A stretch of 64,000 nucleotides of DNA from Ovis canadensis (Eukaryota; Chordata; Mammalia; Artiodactyla; Bovidae). The stretch is taken from positions 113,804,501-113,868,500 of the forward strand of contig NC_091245.1 in assembly GCF_042477335.2 (NCBI RefSeq), given 5' to 3'. Each line of letters begins with the position of its first letter. The first letter of the stretch is position 1. Under the pieces are notes generated by a model that ran no database searches, had not been told where the DNA came from, and worked only from the letters and a program-made list of their open reading frames with translations. Below are positions 59,515 through 64,000 of the stretch, piece by piece. A program made the translations under genes and the position numbers.

Positions 59515-59538
59515 CACACACACACACACACACACACA
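59515..59538 (+). repeat. (CA)12 microsatellite
   Basis: Unit-8 copy, 12 repeats. Confidence 0.98.
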
Positions 59539-60932
59539 GAGCGCCCTCCAAACTGTCTATCCAGGATCCACTCCATCCCTCTCCCCACCCTGTCACCGTC
59601 TTCCCCTAGGAACTCTGCGCGAGGGTGATCCTCCAGCACAGTCTCCTCTTGGCCCCGTCTCGGCTGGTCTATCCCCAAAGGGTTTCACGTCTGTTCAAGG
59701 ACTGTGTCCTTCGGAGGGGAAGTGGACGGCAGACGAAAGGCACCAACGTGCGGTGAGGGCGGCACACTCGGGTGCGATGGCACAAAGGCGAGTGCCCTGT
59801 GGGAAAGGAGCCCCCGTGGCCCGACGTGTGCTTGCCGTCGCCAAAGGAGGTTTCCTCGAGGCCCCTGCCGGGGCTGTGGGCGTCAGAGTGCATGGGGGAG
59901 AGTATCGGAGGAAGGTGCTTGGGGCCATGGCTGGTGGGCGCCCCACGTGGATCAGGGACCCGCGCAGGGCGATCGCGAGCAGAGGGCGCGGCGGCGAGCA
60001 GGGAGCTGGGAGGCAGGCCCCGGGGTGCTTGGTCGGGGCGTCTGCATGGACGGCCGGCGGGAAGGGGCGGCGTGGGGCTCTCGGGGACCTGGCCGAAAGA
60101 TCGGCAGGCCACTCGAGCAGGGCCTCTACAGAAGCATGGGCGCGGCGGCGAAGCCGTGCCAGGCACATGTGAGAGGCTGGGACGGATCTGCGGTAGGTAG
60201 GGGTGGGCGTGGGGGTTGGGCTGGGGCTGCGGAGCCAGAGGGAGGCCCGCACTGGTGAACGCCAGGGCAGGGCAGGCCAGGGCAGGACGTGTGAGGGATA
60301 GCCCGAGCTCCAGGGGGATGTTGGGTGGGGAGGTGGGGCCGAGCCTGGAGTCTGGCGGGAAAGGCAGAGGGCAGGCCGTGACAGTGACGGGGCTGTGGCG
60401 TGAGGAAGATGGCGGGTGAGCACTCCATTTGGGTCGGGTGGCGGGTGAGCGGGGGCGAGCCACACTGGTGCTCGGTGCCACAGGCTGCTCAGGCTCGGCG
60501 GCGGGCTGTGGCTCTGGGCGGAGGCTAGGACGCAGGCAAGCGAAGGACAGAAACGGAGCGCCAGCGCCAGCTGGGGGCCAGACCCAGTCCGAGATGGGTG
60601 GGCCCACCGTACCGCCCCAGAGACCAAAGTCACCACCCATCGGGAGGGAGTGTCCAGTGTCGGGGGTGACACTGCTGGGGCCTCAGGGTGGGATGGGGCG
60701 GGGGTGGCTGGCAGCGCAGGTGGCTGTGATTTCATGAGGGCCAAGGAGAGCTCCCATGTGACCGGGCACAGTCAGCCCTCCAGGGCACACGCCCGCAGAG
60801 GGCAAACCTCGGGGAGGTCTGAGGGTCCGGACACCGCCACCGCCTCGGCAGCACCGCCTGCCAGGACCCGTACACGGAGCAAACCCCAGCGCCCAGCCAC
60901 ACACGGCGGGCCCAAGAAGGGGTGGCATCGAT

Positions 60933-62798
60933 GCAGCATGGCGCCATCACTCAGGCATCAGAAACACGTCAAGAATTGCCAGTTGTCACAAGCAATGATG
61001 CAGCTGGAGACTCTTACACTCGGCGGAGAATGTCAGACCGCGTTGGACCGAGGCATGTGGAGCATGGAAAATAATACAAAACGAAGCTATTTGCCAGGAG
61101 AAACCGACTCACGCAGAAACCCACCTTAGGGTAACGCAAGCGGAAAGGCAGCGCTGGAGGGATGACTGGGGAGCTGCAACGCACAGATACGCAGGACCCT
61201 GTCTAAAGGGAGAAGCGCCAAGGTTATCCAGTTCAACACAGGGAATCAGCGTCAGTGCCCTGGAGTAACCTCAAGTGGAAAAGAATCTGAAACCATATAT
61301 GACACTCGAGATCTGCACAAGCAAAACAGGATCACACTGCGGTCCACCGGAAACCAGCACAATATTGGGAATCCACTGTACTTCCGCAACAACCGTGACT
61401 ACGACGTCGGAGTAAGCTTTCAAAAGAAAACTAACTCAGCAGGCAATGAAGTCAGCGGAAAACAGGTGAGCTATGCCAACCCCACCCTGGGTACATATCC
61501 ACGAAAGGCGCAGCTCTTCATTCGGAAAGACACATGCAACCCCCACAGTCACAGCAGCACCGTTTGCCATAGCCGAGACGTGGAGAAAACCCTAGTGCCC
61601 ATCCCCAAAGGCTCAGCCACCAAGATGCAGTATCAGAGAAAGGGAGAGAATGGGATGTCACCGAGCCGTCCACAAGAGGCAGATAGTGTCACTGGCAGCA
61701 ACGGCGGCTGGAGCTGCAGAATATTATCCTTGGTGAGGGAAGTCAAACAGACAAGGTCACGGATGGGTGGACTCTAAAGTGTTGTACAAATGAATCCCTG
61801 GGCCAACCAGCCACAGACTCTCAGACACAGGAAAGCCGCTTGGGGCTTCCCAAGGGCGCAGTCAGGGACCGAGGGATGATTGAGGAGCCGGGCTCAACGG
61901 ATCAACCGTACCAGTACTGCGTAGGAAGGGGAGGAGGAACAAGGACACGCGGGATACCGCAGGGAATGAGATCCCATATGCTGTCATCACCCGCAATGGA
62001 AACGAGCTGAACACATGAGCCCCCCCCCACCCACCCACAGACAGGACTGAACCCCAACGCTGTACAGCGGAAACGCACACCAGGTTGTAGATCAACTACG
62101 CTTCCAGGACAAGTGCTACTCCGTCGAAGTCAGTCAGTCGAGGATCAGTCCAGCAATAGGAAAAAGAAGAGCTTCCATTATGATCCAGGAAAGCCAACCC
62201 TGGGCACGCGTCGGGAAAAGACGACAAATACCCCTAATGGGGAGAGATGCAGGCATCCCCCAGGGTCACCGCAGCCCTCTGTGCCGGAGCCGAGACCCGC
62301 GGGAAACGCCCAAGTGCCCGTCGGCACGTGGCCGGCACAAGAAGGTGAGGGATATCTGTACCGTGGAATATGACGCAGCCCTCAAGAAGGAGCCGCCATC
62401 GCCATGGGCCGCAAGGTCAGACGGACCCACAGAAGGGTCCGCTCAGTGAAGTGAGTCGCTTGGATCGGGAGAAAGCTCTGTGGACTCTTAACGACGAATA
62501 CAGACGAATCTATGCGCAAAGGGGAAAGCGACCTGGAGACCCCGAAAACGTACATAGGGCTACCCAAGGGGAAAGGCAGGGAGGGACGAAGTTGAAGTCG
62601 GATCAAGAGATAGGAAAGACTGTGCTTACAGTAGAAGAGCAACAGAGCTTTCCTCTGTAGCAGGAGAAGTGTATCTGTATCTCGCCTTCACCTACACTGG
62701 AAGACCACCTGGCAAAGAACAGGGGACTGAATCACTTTGCCGGGCACCTGAGACTCACCCAGGAATGTGAATCCGTTCTACTTGTGTTCGAAGAAGCA
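60933..62798 (+). mobile_element. LINE-1 3' end trio, unit 8
   Basis: A (60933-61418), B (61458-62123) and C (62173-62798). It reverts to unit 1-3 alleles (TTATCCTTGG, 9-C run, TATCTCGCCTTC), although the sequence just downstream has the units 6-7 allele. Confidence 0.82.
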
Positions 62799-63679
62799 GA
62801 AAAAGGAGCAGGCCGTGGCTTGAAGCGGGGGGTGGGGGGAGGCAGGCCAGTGGGACAGATGCAAAGGCAGGTTCCTTGGCAAGAGTGGGATTTGGAACGG
62901 CTCAGGGAGGAACGGGGCGTGGGGGGCGGGGTGTGTGGAGATGGGGGAGGCGGGGAGCTGGGGGTGGGATGGGTGCATGTGGGGGAGTAGGGGGACGGTG
63001 AGGCTGCAGGCTGAGGTGGGGGTGCTCTTGGGGCAGGGCTGATGCTGAGGTGAGGCGCGCAAGAGGGTTTCAGGGGGAAGGGGTGGTGTTTGAGGCGGTG
63101 AGGGCGTTGCTGTTGGAAACCTGTTTCTGCCGAGGCCAGGCCCGAGGGCGAGGGCCGGCAGCTGGTGGACTTCTTTGGAACTCGTCCTGCAAGACGTGGT
63201 CCAGGGACCCTGCAGGCAAAAGGGAGGTATGCTTGCCAGATGTGGCAGCTCCCTTGCTCCTGGCTGTGCAAACGTAGTGTGATTGATTTCTCTCGGAGTG
63301 TGGGGAGAGTGAGGCAGGGAGCTTGGAGACGGACGTTGTGAAAGATGAAGTGTGGTGCGGGCGGCTGCCAGCGGTGGGGTATTCCTGCCAGTGCAGTCCC
63401 CGAGCCCTCGGCTGGGTCCGGGTGAGGACGCGAGCAAACACAAGAAAGGTGCCTGGACGCACGGGCGGCTGAGCCCGCAGGGTTTGGGGCCACGAAGGCT
63501 TGGCAGCAGGGCCTTTTGTGGGTGAGGTGGGGAGGGGTCCTGGGCGTCTGTGTGGGAGAGGCAGCGGGCGGCAGGTAGCCAGCCAGCGTTTGCAGGAGCG
63601 CTGCCTCGAGCGCGTTTCAGCGGGCAGACCTAGTTGGGCTCTGGGGCCGCACCGTGGGACCAAAAGGGGACGCTGGGGC

Positions 63680-63750
63680 TGCATGGGCCGGGAATCGAAC
63701 CCGGGCCTCCCGCGTGGCAGGCGAGAATTCTACCACTGAACCACCCATGC
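63680..63750 (-). tRNA. TRG-GCC: tRNA-Gly (GCC), canonical
   Basis: Unit-8 copy, canonical G65; the last tRNA gene in the window. T4 terminator at 63662-63665. Confidence 0.98.
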
Positions 63751-64000
63751 ACCGGTGGCCAGCGCCGCCCGTCGCTGCCCCTCAGGCGCTGGCCGCCACC
63801 CGCCCGCCGCTGCTCACTGCTCGCCCGTGGGCATCTCTCTGCCCCGTTGCAGCGGGAGACGAAGGGCGGGCGACCTGTAAGACAGGATCCGGGCACGTGC
63901 AGGACCCCGGGGCGCGCCGCTCTCGGAGGGAGCCCGGGGCGACGGGACGCGGGCCCACGCGGCCCGTCCCGCGCCTTCTGCGCCGACCACGGCCGCCGCG

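Larger units (their letters stand above)
59225..64000 (+). repeat. Tandem tRNA array, unit 8 (cut by window end)
   Basis: The first 4776 bp of an eighth copy, ending about 250 bp past tRNA-Gly-GCC. It has several private substitutions in its first 1.7 kb: CGGTGAGGG near 59751, ACCCGCGCAGG near 59959, ACCCAGTCC near 60583 and CCAGGACCCG near 60862. It keeps the (CA)12 and AACCTGTTTC alleles of units 6-7, but TTATCCTTGG and TATCTCGCCTTC as in units 1-3. Confidence 0.97.

Noticed and set aside
1-64000. CRISPR array, rDNA or satellite as explanation of the periodicity
   Set aside because: The period is 8.46 kb with single-copy internal structure and canonical eukaryotic tRNA genes; there are no short spaced repeats, no rRNA sequence, and no satellite monomer.

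Overview
The window is vertebrate, almost certainly mammalian, nuclear DNA. It is one tandem array of an 8.46-kb unit, repeated head to tail seven times in full plus about 4.8 kb of an eighth copy (unit starts at 1, 8456, 16916, 25375, 33837, 42301, 50759 and 59225; unit lengths 8455-8466 bp). The array runs off both ends of the window, and where unit 1 begins is arbitrary because it is simply the window edge. Each unit carries five RNA polymerase III tRNA genes in fixed order: Gly-GCC (minus), Leu-CAG (minus), Asp-GTC (plus), Gly-TCC (plus) and Glu-CTC (plus). That gives 36 tRNA genes in 64 kb. I find no credible protein-coding gene. The same five-gene set makes up the tRNA tandem repeat known at human 1q23.3 (unit about 7.3 kb), so this is most likely the orthologous array in another mammal.

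Layout of a unit, in unit-1 coordinates. 1-1714: GC-rich spacer with a (CA)n microsatellite at 291. About 1715-3580: three old, same-orientation LINE-1 3' ends in a row. 3581-4461: strongly G-rich spacer. 4462-4532: tRNA-Gly-GCC. 4533-6025: CpG-rich spacer. 6026-6108: tRNA-Leu-CAG. 6109-6663: spacer between divergent tRNA genes, with a (CAGG)n tract. 6664-6735: tRNA-Asp-GTC. 7474-7545: tRNA-Gly-TCC. 7824-7895: tRNA-Glu-CTC. 7896-8455: spacer with a G4-like tract. The L1 tails resemble those of laurasiatherian mammals, especially cetartiodactyls (pig, camel, cattle, whale), from remembered consensus sequence. I cannot name the species.

The units are nearly identical, including their non-functional spacers and L1 relics, which indicates concerted evolution. 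The few differences are informative. Leu, Asp and Gly-TCC are the same in all copies. Gly-GCC has a T-stem mismatch in units 1-4 and is canonical in units 5-8. Glu-CTC has three T-stem versions. Markers along the unit group the copies differently at different positions, so copies appear to have been shuffled by gene conversion or unequal exchange. Four of the five tRNA genes have a T4 or T5 terminator within 16 nt; Glu-CTC does not, in any copy.

Together the genes supply tRNAs for glycine (two anticodons), leucine, aspartate and glutamate. Each is transcribed from its own internal A and B boxes, in a CpG-rich setting that could also act as a TFIIIC- or CTCF-type chromatin boundary (inference).
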